10,587 nt of DNA, from NCBI GenBank assembly GCA_963933065.1, contig CAWVUB010000080.1:1-10587 (forward strand), in the 5' to 3' direction. How positions within the stretch are numbered: the stretch's first letter is position 1; each line of letters begins with the position of its first letter. The translations under genes and the position numbers were made by a program. The notes under the pieces were generated by a model. That model made no database searches. It saw only the letters and a program-made list of their open reading frames with translations, and was not told where the DNA came from. This document shows, piece after piece, positions 1-6,625 of this stretch. Source of the DNA: UBA9410 sp963933065 (GTDB taxonomy: Bacteria > Actinomycetota > Acidimicrobiia > Acidimicrobiales > MedAcidi-G1).

Positions 1-206
1 CCCGCCGTGAACGATGCAGGCAACTCGCCTCCGCTCGAAATTGCAGCCCAGAGCAGCTTGCGATTACTTACGTGGTGACCGCTCCATTTCGGACCCATGT
101 TGTCTGCGCGGCGCGTGGCGGCCTGGAAGTTGCAGCGAACCTCGAGGCAGTGGCAATGAAACTCACCGGAGAGGAACGAAAATGGCTTGAAGATGGTGAC
201 CATTAG
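1..206 (+). CDS. C-terminal fragment of a probable aldo/keto reductase (partial at 5' end)
   Basis: An open frame enters from the left edge (first full codon at base 3) and ends at TAG 204-206, giving 67 residues. It contains a segment like the last helices of aldo/keto reductases: 'CSPEQLAITYVV' matches the 'sxxQLALaWvl' helix, the following 'VVCAARGGLEVAANLEAV' matches the phosphate-loop and 'eNl' region that binds NADP(H), and 'LTGEERKWLEDG' matches the terminal 'LtxeExxxL' helix. If this is right, the whole protein would be a cytosolic NADP(H)-dependent carbonyl reductase. The catalytic Asp/Tyr/Lys/His residues lie outside the window. The stop is 33 bases before the next ATG and in the same reading frame. 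The family call rests on a short, divergent C-terminus and is tentative. Confidence 0.55.
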   Translation, partial: RRERCRQLASARNCSPEQLAITYVVTAPFRTHVVCAARGGLEVAANLEAVAMKLTGEERKWLEDGDH

Positions 207-239
207 CCAAGAAAACCCAACCGCAACTACGGTTATCGA

Positions 240-1121
240 ATGCCCACCGCTGAAGTCAACGGAATCACTATCGAGTACGACGTCCAAGGTGATGGCGAGC
301 CACTGCTGTTTGTCATGGGTCTGGGAGGCCAATTAACAGACTGGCGCGAAGACTTTGTTGGCCTGTTCGTGGAGAAGGGATTTAAAGTTATTCGTTTTGA
401 CAACCGTGATAGCGGTTTGTCATCGCAGGGCACCTGGAAGCCACCCAATCAAGCGAGAATCATTCGGTCAATTCTCACCAGGCAACCGGTTAAGGGAGTG
501 GCTTACTCCATGGTCGACATGGCGGCCGATGCCGTTGGTCTTCTGGATCACCTCGGTATTGAATCCGCTCACATTGTCGGCATGTCGATGGGTGGGATGA
601 TTGTGCAGGAGATAGCAATCAATCACCCGACAAGAGTTCGGACGGTGTGCTCGATTATGTCGAACACTGGTGACCGACGAAATGGGTCAATAGCGGCTTC
701 ACTAATCCCCAAGTTCGCTTGGCGGTCAAAGCCCACCATAGAAAATGCTGTCGAGGACAACGTAGAGGTCTTCCGGCTCATTTCTGGACCCCACTTTGAT
801 GCTGAGGAGTACCGGGAACACGTCAAACTTAATGTGGCCCGAAGCTTTCAACCTGAAGGGATGGAACGGCAGATGGCTGCTATTTCCAGCACCCGGGATC
901 GCACGAAGCTTCTCGCATCAGTAACGGTACCGACGCTCGTCATTCATGGCCTAGTTGACCCGTTAGTTAAGCCCAGCGGTGGTCTAATGACAGCCAAGGC
1001 AGTGCCGGGATCTCGGTTCTTGGGAATACCTGACATGGGACACGACCTGCCTGAGTCGCGCTGGACGGAGGTATGTGAAGCCATCGTCGACAACTGTCGT
1101 CGTGCCAACTCGAGCTTGTAG
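240..1121 (+). CDS. alpha/beta-hydrolase fold protein
   Basis: A 293-residue single-domain cytosolic hydrolase of the alpha/beta fold. Strand and loop 'PLLFVMGLGG' (21-30) supplies the oxyanion region, with MGLGG replacing the commoner HG. 'VIRFDNRDSGLSS' (50-62) is the D-x-R-x-x-G-x-S motif typical of the RdmC (aclacinomycin methylesterase)/enol-lactonase-like branch. The nucleophile elbow is GMSMGG (114-119, Ser116). The probable acid is Asp240 in 'HGLVDP' and the base is His268 in 'MGHDLP', so the catalytic triad looks complete. A cap region of about 140-215 would shape the substrate pocket. Ester or lactone hydrolysis is the family expectation; the substrate is unknown. No Shine-Dalgarno sequence precedes ATG 240, which lies 33 nt after the preceding gene, so expression through the upstream transcript is plausible. 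It is not an obvious part of the light-response set downstream. Confidence 0.9.
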   Translation: MPTAEVNGITIEYDVQGDGEPLLFVMGLGGQLTDWREDFVGLFVEKGFKVIRFDNRDSGLSSQGTWKPPNQARIIRSILTRQPVKGVAYSMVDMAADAVGLLDHLGIESAHIVGMSMGGMIVQEIAINHPTRVRTVCSIMSNTGDRRNGSIAASLIPKFAWRSKPTIENAVEDNVEVFRLISGPHFDAEEYREHVKLNVARSFQPEGMERQMAAISSTRDRTKLLASVTVPTLVIHGLVDPLVKPSGGLMTAKAVPGSRFLGIPDMGHDLPESRWTEVCEAIVDNCRRANSSL

Positions 1122-1133
1122 CACTGACAAGCC

Positions 1134-1180
1134 TTGAAACGCAGTCTGGTCGGTTCAGTGTGGAGCACTACGCGTTTCAA
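1134..1180. repeat. inverted repeat between hydrolase and photolyase genes
   Basis: The arms TTGAAACGC (1134-1142) and GCGTTTCAA (1172-1180) are perfect reverse complements of 9 bp separated by 29 bases. A smaller AGTG/CACT pair (1157-1160/1166-1169) lies inside. The element starts 12 bases after the hydrolase stop, so it may be a weak transcription terminator for that gene, although no T-tract follows. It may instead be an operator for the rightward photolyase cluster. I see no convincing -35/-10 pair around it. Confidence 0.4.
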
Positions 1181-1235
1181 CTACCAAGGGATCCGGCGGA
1201 CGTCAACTGAACTGTTAGAGGGGAACACGGAGAAA

Positions 1236-1295
1236 ATGGGCAACCGTCTCTCTTGGATTCATGAACCGCGCTTCGCGTCGTTTACGGTCCTTTGA
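1236..1295 (+). CDS. possible 19-codon leader ORF upstream of photolyase
   Basis: ATG 1236 is preceded by GGAG (1229-1232), with GAGGGG further upstream (1218-1223), the best ribosome-binding-like sequence in this gap. The frame reads MGNRLSWIHEPRFASFTVL and stops at TGA 1293-1295. That stop overlaps the TTG 1292-1294 start codon of the photolyase frame (TTGA), the geometry of termination-reinitiation coupling. No family resemblance is visible. It could be a leader peptide, or a chance ORF. The case rests only on the SD-like sequence and the overlap. Confidence 0.25.
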   Translation: MGNRLSWIHEPRFASFTVL

Positions 1296-2725
1296 TCGAC
1301 ACTCAGCCCAGTTCTCAGTCTTACGGTTCTCTCGATGCCACCTCGAGGTCGTCACCGGATGGCCCGACACATTCAATAATGGTTTTTACACGGGACCTCC
1401 GAACGCGCGACAACCCGGCCTTGGCTCAAGCCTGGAAGGGCGTGGGTCAACCAACGATGCTGTTCGTCCTTGACGAGCAGTTACTTGGGAGGCCAAACCT
1501 TTCTTCTAAACGCCTGTGGTTTTTGTCGGAGGCACTTCAGGACCTAGATCGTTCCCTCAGCCTGCTTGGAGCGAGTCTTATAGTCAGGAGGGGTGAATGG
1601 GGGGCCGAGGTGTTGGCCGAAGCCGAAGCTGCTGGAGCATCAGATATTCACGTTTCTGACGACCACAGCTCCTACGCAACGTCGAGATTCCAAAGGCTCG
1701 AATCTGAAGCGGCCATTCGGGGCGTCCGGGTGCATCGACACCCAGGTGTTTCAGTGGTCCCACCCGATCTTTTGCAACCAGCAGGTGGTGGTGGCTACAA
1801 AGTATTCACCCCCTACTTCCGTCGTTGGTGCAGCACCCAGTGGCGCTCTGTCGAGTTACCGCTGCACACAAAAGATGGTTGCACCCAAACACCTGATGAG
1901 ATCAATGTTGTTGAGAACATCCAGTTTCTTGAAGCCCTTGCAGGGCAATCAAGTAAAGGCTCCATGACTGGTGGGGAAACGGCTGGTCAAGAACGACTGT
2001 CCGACTGGCTTGACACCGGCATAGAAAACTATGCGCTAGTCCGGGACCGCCCTGAATTAGACGCGACATCCAGGTTCTCGGCATACCTGCACTTTGGTTG
2101 TCTGTCCCCTCTCGAGGTAGCAGTGGCAGTTTCAGAACAACCAGATGGCGAGGAGTTCCTTCGGCAGCTGGCATGGAGAGATTTCTTCCTTCAGGTCCTA
2201 GCACATAGGCCTGACGCGTCTTTTAGCAACTTCCGAGAACGAGGAAACCAATGGAATCAAGACTCCGAATCCCTTCAGGCGTGGGCGACAGGGATGACAG
2301 GCTTCCCGCTCGTAGACGCAGGTATGCGCCAGTTGGAACATGAGGGCTTCATGCATAATCGTTGCCGGATGGTGACCGCCTCGTTTCTCGTAAAGGATTT
2401 AAATCACGACTGGCGGCTAGGAGCGGAGCACTTCATGCGGCACCTAATAGACGGGGATGTGGCAAGCAACCAGTTGGGATGGCAGTGGGTGGCGGGCACC
2501 GGTACCGACAGCAATCCACACCGGACCCTCAATCCGATCCGGCAATCTGAGCGTTTCGACCCCAAGGGCGCCTATGTCCGTCGTTGGATTCCCGAACTTG
2601 CCGAGGTCAATTCCCCTGAGATCCATGACCCATCGCCAGAGCTAAGGCAGAGGTTCGGATACCCCGACCAGATCGTTGATCACCACGAGGCGATTGCTCA
2701 CCACCAGGCCATGCGGACCAACTGA
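1292..2725 (+). CDS. phr: deoxyribodipyrimidine (CPD) photolyase, class I cryptochrome/photolyase family
   Basis: FAD-dependent, light-driven repair of cyclobutane pyrimidine dimers; 477 residues (E. coli PhrB has 472). The N-terminal antenna domain opens with 'VFTRDLRTRDNPAL' (31-44). The FAD domain carries TSRFS (259-263), AWRDFF (294-299; Trp295 matches E. coli Trp277, which contacts the dimer), MHNR (354-357), DGD (387-389), Asn393 beside the flavin and WQW (397-399; Trp399 matches Trp384). The electron-transfer triad appears intact: Trp321, Trp374 and Trp397 align with E. coli 306, 359 and 382. Catalytic features therefore favour a true photolyase over a signalling cryptochrome. The start is uncertain. 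ATG 1379 (residue 30) would cut into the first beta strand, so TTG 1292 is preferred, giving a Ser-rich 29-residue extension; neither has a clear SD. It heads a cluster with the PPOX and acyltransferase genes. The antenna cofactor (8-HDF or a folate) is not resolvable by eye. Confidence 0.95.
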   Translation: MIDTQPSSQSYGSLDATSRSSPDGPTHSIMVFTRDLRTRDNPALAQAWKGVGQPTMLFVLDEQLLGRPNLSSKRLWFLSEALQDLDRSLSLLGASLIVRRGEWGAEVLAEAEAAGASDIHVSDDHSSYATSRFQRLESEAAIRGVRVHRHPGVSVVPPDLLQPAGGGGYKVFTPYFRRWCSTQWRSVELPLHTKDGCTQTPDEINVVENIQFLEALAGQSSKGSMTGGETAGQERLSDWLDTGIENYALVRDRPELDATSRFSAYLHFGCLSPLEVAVAVSEQPDGEEFLRQLAWRDFFLQVLAHRPDASFSNFRERGNQWNQDSESLQAWATGMTGFPLVDAGMRQLEHEGFMHNRCRMVTASFLVKDLNHDWRLGAEHFMRHLIDGDVASNQLGWQWVAGTGTDSNPHRTLNPIRQSERFDPKGAYVRRWIPELAEVNSPEIHDPSPELRQRFGYPDQIVDHHEAIAHHQAMRTN

Positions 2726-2735
2726 GATCTTTCGC

Positions 2736-3143
2736 ATGGCCACACTCTCACTGACAGAACCGGGGGGCCGTTTCTCTGAATTCGTCGCCGAACGTCACCT
2801 CGCCATACTCACGCTCGTGCGATCCAACGGCCGACCACACAGCACTCCTGTCGGCTTCACATGGTCCAGTGAGAAAGGTATTGCACGTGTCATTACATGG
2901 TCGGGAAGCACCAAGGTGAAACTTCTTGAGGAAGGGCCGCTTCTTGCAACGATCAGCCAAGTGGATGGTGGCCGGTGGCTGACTGTCGAGGGCGTAGCGA
3001 CGGTCACTGATGACCTGAAGGTGTGCAGAGACGCGATTTCCGCTTATGCGGATCGTTATCGGCCACCGAAGGATCGAGGTGACGAACGACGGGTAATACT
3101 GCTGGAGGCGACTCGTCTATTGGCGAGTGCAAACCTTGGCTAA
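2736..3143 (+). CDS. PPOX-class split-barrel oxidoreductase, Rv1155-like (probably F420- or FMN-dependent)
   Basis: A 135-residue protein of the pyridoxamine-5'-phosphate-oxidase-like split-barrel fold. 'FVAERHLAILTLVRSNGRPH' (16-35) is the first strand pair, where 'G-R-P-x-x-x-P-V' precedes the cofactor-facing strand. 'STKVKLLEEGPLLATIS' (58-74) is the family's 's-x-K-x-x-N/L-x-x-x-P' helix-strand that binds the phosphate end. 'WLTVEGVATVTDD' (81-93) is the third conserved block. The layout is like M. tuberculosis Rv1155 and other small F420-dependent FDOR-B enzymes, which reduce conjugated or quinone-like substrates; FMN cannot be excluded. ATG 2736 was chosen over an earlier in-frame ATC/ATG-like start inside the photolyase because the domain begins there. 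It lies 10 nt after the photolyase stop, so co-transcription is likely. Cytosolic dimer by family; substrate unknown. Confidence 0.85.
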   Translation: MATLSLTEPGGRFSEFVAERHLAILTLVRSNGRPHSTPVGFTWSSEKGIARVITWSGSTKVKLLEEGPLLATISQVDGGRWLTVEGVATVTDDLKVCRDAISAYADRYRPPKDRGDERRVILLEATRLLASANLG

Positions 3144-3175
3144 GAAAGCCGGATCGGAGCCTGGAGATTTCCCCA

Positions 3176-4213
3176 ATGCCTAGGACTTCGTCGTCAAACG
3201 ATTCAAGTCTGGGAGCGCGTCTTCGACGTCGCAGCATCACTGTCCCAGCGGTGTTGCTGGGCTTTTTGTTGTTTAGCACGCTTCTCCTACCTGCTCTAGT
3301 TGTAGGAGGACTAATCGACATAACTGGTCGACGACGCTGGTCGACGGTCAGGGTCGCGGTATACGCCGTCTGGTGGGCCGGACTCGAATCGGTGGGAGTC
3401 CTAGTGGCAGGCCTTCTGTGGGTTATATATGCGCCGGTTGGAAAATTGCGCCATCAGGTTTCGCTGAAGGCACATAGTGGCCTGCAGCGATGGTGGTCCA
3501 CGAATCTCGTCCGAGGTGCACGTGTCCTTCTCGGGATGGAGTACTACATCGAAGACAACAGAGCCTTCGAGCGTGAGGGACCGTTCATTGTTCTCGCCCG
3601 ACATGGAAGTCAGGGTGATGCACTCCTTGTAGCTGCGATTCTTGCTAGTTCCCGCGTTCGGCCACGGTTCGTGGTGAAGCGACAACTTCTTTGGGATCCA
3701 TGCCTAGACCTTGTGGGACACCGCATCCCCAACTACTTCGTCGATCGTGATTCAGCCAACAACCAGAAGGAGTTGGAGAACATTGGACTCCTGGCAGCGG
3801 ACTTGGAGGCTGATGAAGCGTTAGTTATCTTCCCTGAAGGAACACGGTTCTCGGCGGCAAAACGAGATCGGGCAATTGAGGTGCTCAGTAGAACGGCTCC
3901 TGAACGGGAGGCATCTGCCTCCCGACTTCGACACGTTCTCCCAATCCGCACAGCTGGTCTTTTGTCTGTTCTCGGTGCGGCCCCAGCGACAGATCTGGTC
4001 TTCCTTAACCACGTGGGTGTTGCAGACTTTAGAAACGTCGGGGACCTCTGGCGAAACGTTCCTTTTCCCGTTCCGTTGCGGTTCTCAGCTACCCACGTCT
4101 CACGTGCTGAAGTACCTAGTGGGCGCAGTTCTGATGCGCTGGTGGGCTGGTTGGACGCCAGATGGGAAGACTTTGATTCTTGGGTAGAAGCGAACTCGGT
4201 GACGGTGGTCTGA
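3176..4213 (+). CDS. membrane PlsC-type lysophospholipid/1-acylglycerol-3-phosphate acyltransferase
   Basis: A 345-residue integral or peripheral membrane enzyme that would transfer an acyl chain to a lysophospholipid. Two hydrophobic segments lie at about 22-48 and 63-86. The acyltransferase block follows: HX4D motif as RHGSQGD (His143, Asp148), a 'VVKRQLLWDP' block (166-175), and motif III FPEGTR (219-224), which binds the glycerol-phosphate. The later 'LRHVLPIRTAGLLSVL' (251-266) is like the LCLAT/AGPAT branch, where this region follows motif III. All expected catalytic residues are visible. ATG 3176 has a GGAG at 3163-3166 with a 9-nt spacer, a good ribosome-binding site, and lies 32 nt after the PPOX stop. 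It is the last gene of the rightward cluster and ends 5 bases from the stop of the convergent DUF1295 gene. Its position hints at membrane lipid remodelling together with photolyase expression, which is inference. Confidence 0.88.
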   Translation: MPRTSSSNDSSLGARLRRRSITVPAVLLGFLLFSTLLLPALVVGGLIDITGRRRWSTVRVAVYAVWWAGLESVGVLVAGLLWVIYAPVGKLRHQVSLKAHSGLQRWWSTNLVRGARVLLGMEYYIEDNRAFEREGPFIVLARHGSQGDALLVAAILASSRVRPRFVVKRQLLWDPCLDLVGHRIPNYFVDRDSANNQKELENIGLLAADLEADEALVIFPEGTRFSAAKRDRAIEVLSRTAPEREASASRLRHVLPIRTAGLLSVLGAAPATDLVFLNHVGVADFRNVGDLWRNVPFPVPLRFSATHVSRAEVPSGRSSDALVGWLDARWEDFDSWVEANSVTVV

Positions 4214-4218
4214 ATTCT

Positions 4219-5082
4219 CTAGCGAATCTTGAACATCAGGACCGGTGTTTGTGCCTTGTAATCCTCGTAACCCTGATCGCCCACCCAGCGTCGATCTCCT
4301 GCTGCTTCTAGAAGTGGAATGCCGCTGACTCGAGTGAGAAGGGCCCAAACAAAAAGAGGTGAGACCAGTGTTAGATGGTTCCAGCCCGACAATACGGGGA
4401 GGGCTGCAATAGCTACTCCTGTCCAGAGAACTATCTCGCCAAGATAGTTGGGGTGCCGTGACCTCGCCCACAGGCCAGAGGTTATGAATCGGCCCTGATT
4501 TTCCCTTTTGGAACGGAATCTGCGTTTCTGCTCGTCTGCTGTCACTTCGATTCCGAAGCCAATGGCCCATAGTGCAGTTCCGGCAAGGGCAGCGGCTCCG
4601 ACATCCTTATCTCCAGCAACTGCAATGGCTGCCAAAGCTGCTCCGGCGGTCAGAAGGACCCAGAGCCCCTGCAGTGTCCACGTCATGAAGAACCAAGCGA
4701 ACCTGTGCTTCATCAGGTCGAAGCGAGAGTCGGAACCTGCTGCTCTTACCCGTGCTGAAAGGAACCAGCCGAGACGGAATGCCCAGAGGGAAACCATTGC
4801 CGCGATGAGAAGCGAATAAGGCTCCAGCGATGTTGCGGAGAATAACGAAAAGGCAACAACGGTCAAGTACGTGATTGACCCCGTCAGGTCGAAAAAGCGC
4901 TCAGAGTGAGCAAACCATGAGGGTAAAAAAACTGTCCACTGGGTCAAGAAAGCGATAATCGCAGCCCAGGCGAAGATCGGCATACCTGCGATCTCTACGT
5001 TGTTGGTGCTACCTGCAAGAGTGGCAACAAACCCAATGACCAAGGCAACACAGGTAGCGAGGATTGAACTTGAAGTCTTCAT
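4219..5082 (-). CDS. DUF1295 family polytopic membrane protein, steroid 5-alpha-reductase/ICMT-like
   Basis: A 287-residue membrane protein with about six to seven hydrophobic segments (roughly 6-24, 33-54, 68-82, 88-108, 129-156, 161-178, 216-230 and 237-250, some probably paired). The diagnostic C-terminal block is 'TADEQKRRFR' (181-190) followed by 'GLWARSRHPNYLGE' (203-216). This is the DUF1295 signature and resembles the NADPH- or SAM-binding tail of 5-alpha-reductases and isoprenylcysteine methyltransferases. By family it is a candidate enzyme acting on lipid or isoprenoid double bonds, but no substrate is proven for bacterial DUF1295. The start ATG overlaps the SDR-DUF2867 stop as ATGA (5082-5079), so translation is probably coupled. 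There is no independent SD. It is the last gene of the leftward operon. DUF1295 genes often sit beside photolyase and LitR/CarH-type regulators, which fits this context. Confidence 0.88.
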   Translation of the reverse strand: MKTSSSILATCVALVIGFVATLAGSTNNVEIAGMPIFAWAAIIAFLTQWTVFLPSWFAHSERFFDLTGSITYLTVVAFSLFSATSLEPYSLLIAAMVSLWAFRLGWFLSARVRAAGSDSRFDLMKHRFAWFFMTWTLQGLWVLLTAGAALAAIAVAGDKDVGAAALAGTALWAIGFGIEVTADEQKRRFRSKRENQGRFITSGLWARSRHPNYLGEIVLWTGVAIAALPVLSGWNHLTLVSPLFVWALLTRVSGIPLLEAAGDRRWVGDQGYEDYKAQTPVLMFKIR

Positions 5083-6599
5083 GAAGCGAGTGGGCTGTCA
5101 ACGACTGTGGCCTGTTCTTCGGCTGCGGCGACGATGCCTGAGAGCATTCTTCTAAATATAGGAACATGCACAGGGACCAGAATCCACCAGTAGAGACGCC
5201 CAAATAGGCCCCGTGGTGCAAAGAGTGCTCTCTGGGTAATCGTGGTTTCAGTCGATCCTTCTTCAACTTCCCATTCCAGCCAGGCGTGGCCGGGAAGAAG
5301 CATTTCGGCGCGAAGGCGCATCGAGCTTTCGTCAATGGCAACCACAGTAAAGAAATCCACGGCGTCACCTGCACGTACCTCCGTCGGGTGACGCCGACCT
5401 CTCCGAAGACCAACTCCGCCGATGAGCTTGTCGATGAAGCCGCGTAGCGCCCAAAGCCGGTTGAAGGCAAACCATCCGTTGTCGCCACCAACGGAACGAA
5501 TTACTGCCATCACGTTCTCCCGTGTTGCAGTAGTTGCTCGATGCCGGGTGTCCTTGAGGACGACACCTCCGGACCACGAAGGGTCTCCTGGGGTCGGGAG
5601 GGCAGCGCCACCTGATGTTTTCTCTGCTGAGGCGTCCGTCCACCTCGTCGGTAATTCCAAGTCACGAATTCTGGCCACTGACATTTCGATTGCTTCCTCA
5701 AGCCCATGTGCGGGGCGGTAGCCGATCCTCTCAATTGACCGTTCCCCAACCACGACGTCACTCGTTAGGGAATCGATCAATGACCTAGCCAACTGAATTG
5801 GGAGTGGGCTAACTAGGTTGACCCAGTGTGACGACAGACGCGGAGTAAGCACGGGAACCGGGAGGATGATCCGACGGCGTAGGCCTGCGACGTCAGCGTA
5901 GACGTGCATCATCTGCCGATAAGTCAGGTTCTCCGGTCCACCAATCTCCAGAACTTCACCCAGCGCAGATTCATGTCCAAGAACAGCGACTAGGTGGTCG
6001 AGGACGTCGTCAATTGCTATGGGCTGACAGCGAGTTTTTGTGACCCACCGTGGCACAACCATTAAAGGAAGGACCTCCACGAGAGAGCGGAGCATCTCAA
6101 ATGAGGCACTGCCTGATCCAATGATGACCGCAGCACGTAGTTCCGTAACGGGTGTTCGGCCGCCCGCAAGCACTTTTCCCACCCGGTGGCGGCTGGCTAA
6201 GTGGGCCGAATGCTTGTCGGAGTCATGCCCAAGACCTCCGAGGTAGATCACTTGTTCCAAACCAGCCATATCGGCAACCTCAGAGAAGACTTCGGCAATC
6301 TGCAATTCAAGATGTTCAAAATCCCCGGAAGTATTCATCGAGTGAACCAGGTAGTACGCCGCTTGAGCACCCTCAAGTGCGCCCGCCACCTCTGCTGGAT
6401 TTGATAGGTCGGCTTCGACCACTTCCACCTGGGATCGCCAAGGGCGATCGGCAAGCTTCTCTGATTGTCGAGCGACGCACCGGACTGATAAGCCGGACTC
6501 GAGGAGTCGCGGTACGAGTCGGCCCCCTACGTAACCGGTGGCGCCAGTTACGACGATGGGTTTGTCGGATACGGGCTTTTGGTGCATTAGTTCGCTCAC
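5079..6599 (-). CDS. SDR-type NAD(P)-binding protein fused to a DUF2867 domain
   Basis: A 506-residue two-domain protein. Residues 14-320 form an atypical short-chain dehydrogenase/NmrA-like Rossmann domain: 'VVTGATGYVGGRLV' (16-29) is the TGxxGxxG nucleotide-binding loop, 'VVEADLSNP' (60-68) the acidic strand-3 end, 'YYLVHSM' (82-88) the strand-4 block and 'VIYLGGLG' (117-124) the strand-5 block. The classical YxxxK is not obvious, as in many atypical SDRs. Residues about 345-495 match DUF2867, with 'GGDNGWFAFNRLWALRGFID' (371-390), 'AGDAVDFFTVV' (410-420), 'LPGHAWLEWEV' (435-445) and the 'LYWWILVPVHVPIF' end (469-482); DUF2867 resembles a lipid-binding START-like fold. A membrane-lipid-related oxidoreductase or binding role is inference. 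The GTG start at 6599 is 26 nt after the regulator's stop; ATG 6587 (residue 5) is an alternative. The stop overlaps the DUF1295 start. Confidence 0.88.
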   Translation of the reverse strand: MSELMHQKPVSDKPIVVTGATGYVGGRLVPRLLESGLSVRCVARQSEKLADRPWRSQVEVVEADLSNPAEVAGALEGAQAAYYLVHSMNTSGDFEHLELQIAEVFSEVADMAGLEQVIYLGGLGHDSDKHSAHLASRHRVGKVLAGGRTPVTELRAAVIIGSGSASFEMLRSLVEVLPLMVVPRWVTKTRCQPIAIDDVLDHLVAVLGHESALGEVLEIGGPENLTYRQMMHVYADVAGLRRRIILPVPVLTPRLSSHWVNLVSPLPIQLARSLIDSLTSDVVVGERSIERIGYRPAHGLEEAIEMSVARIRDLELPTRWTDASAEKTSGGAALPTPGDPSWSGGVVLKDTRHRATTATRENVMAVIRSVGGDNGWFAFNRLWALRGFIDKLIGGVGLRRGRRHPTEVRAGDAVDFFTVVAIDESSMRLRAEMLLPGHAWLEWEVEEGSTETTITQRALFAPRGLFGRLYWWILVPVHVPIFRRMLSGIVAAAEEQATVVDSPLAS

Positions 6600-6625
6600 G
6601 GTCTCTTCGCTTTCATGGTCAGCGC

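Noticed and set aside
4100..4570. 156-residue minus-strand frame across the PlsC/DUF1295 junction
   Set aside because: It overlaps strongly supported PlsC and DUF1295 coding sequence on both sides and has no recognisable motif.
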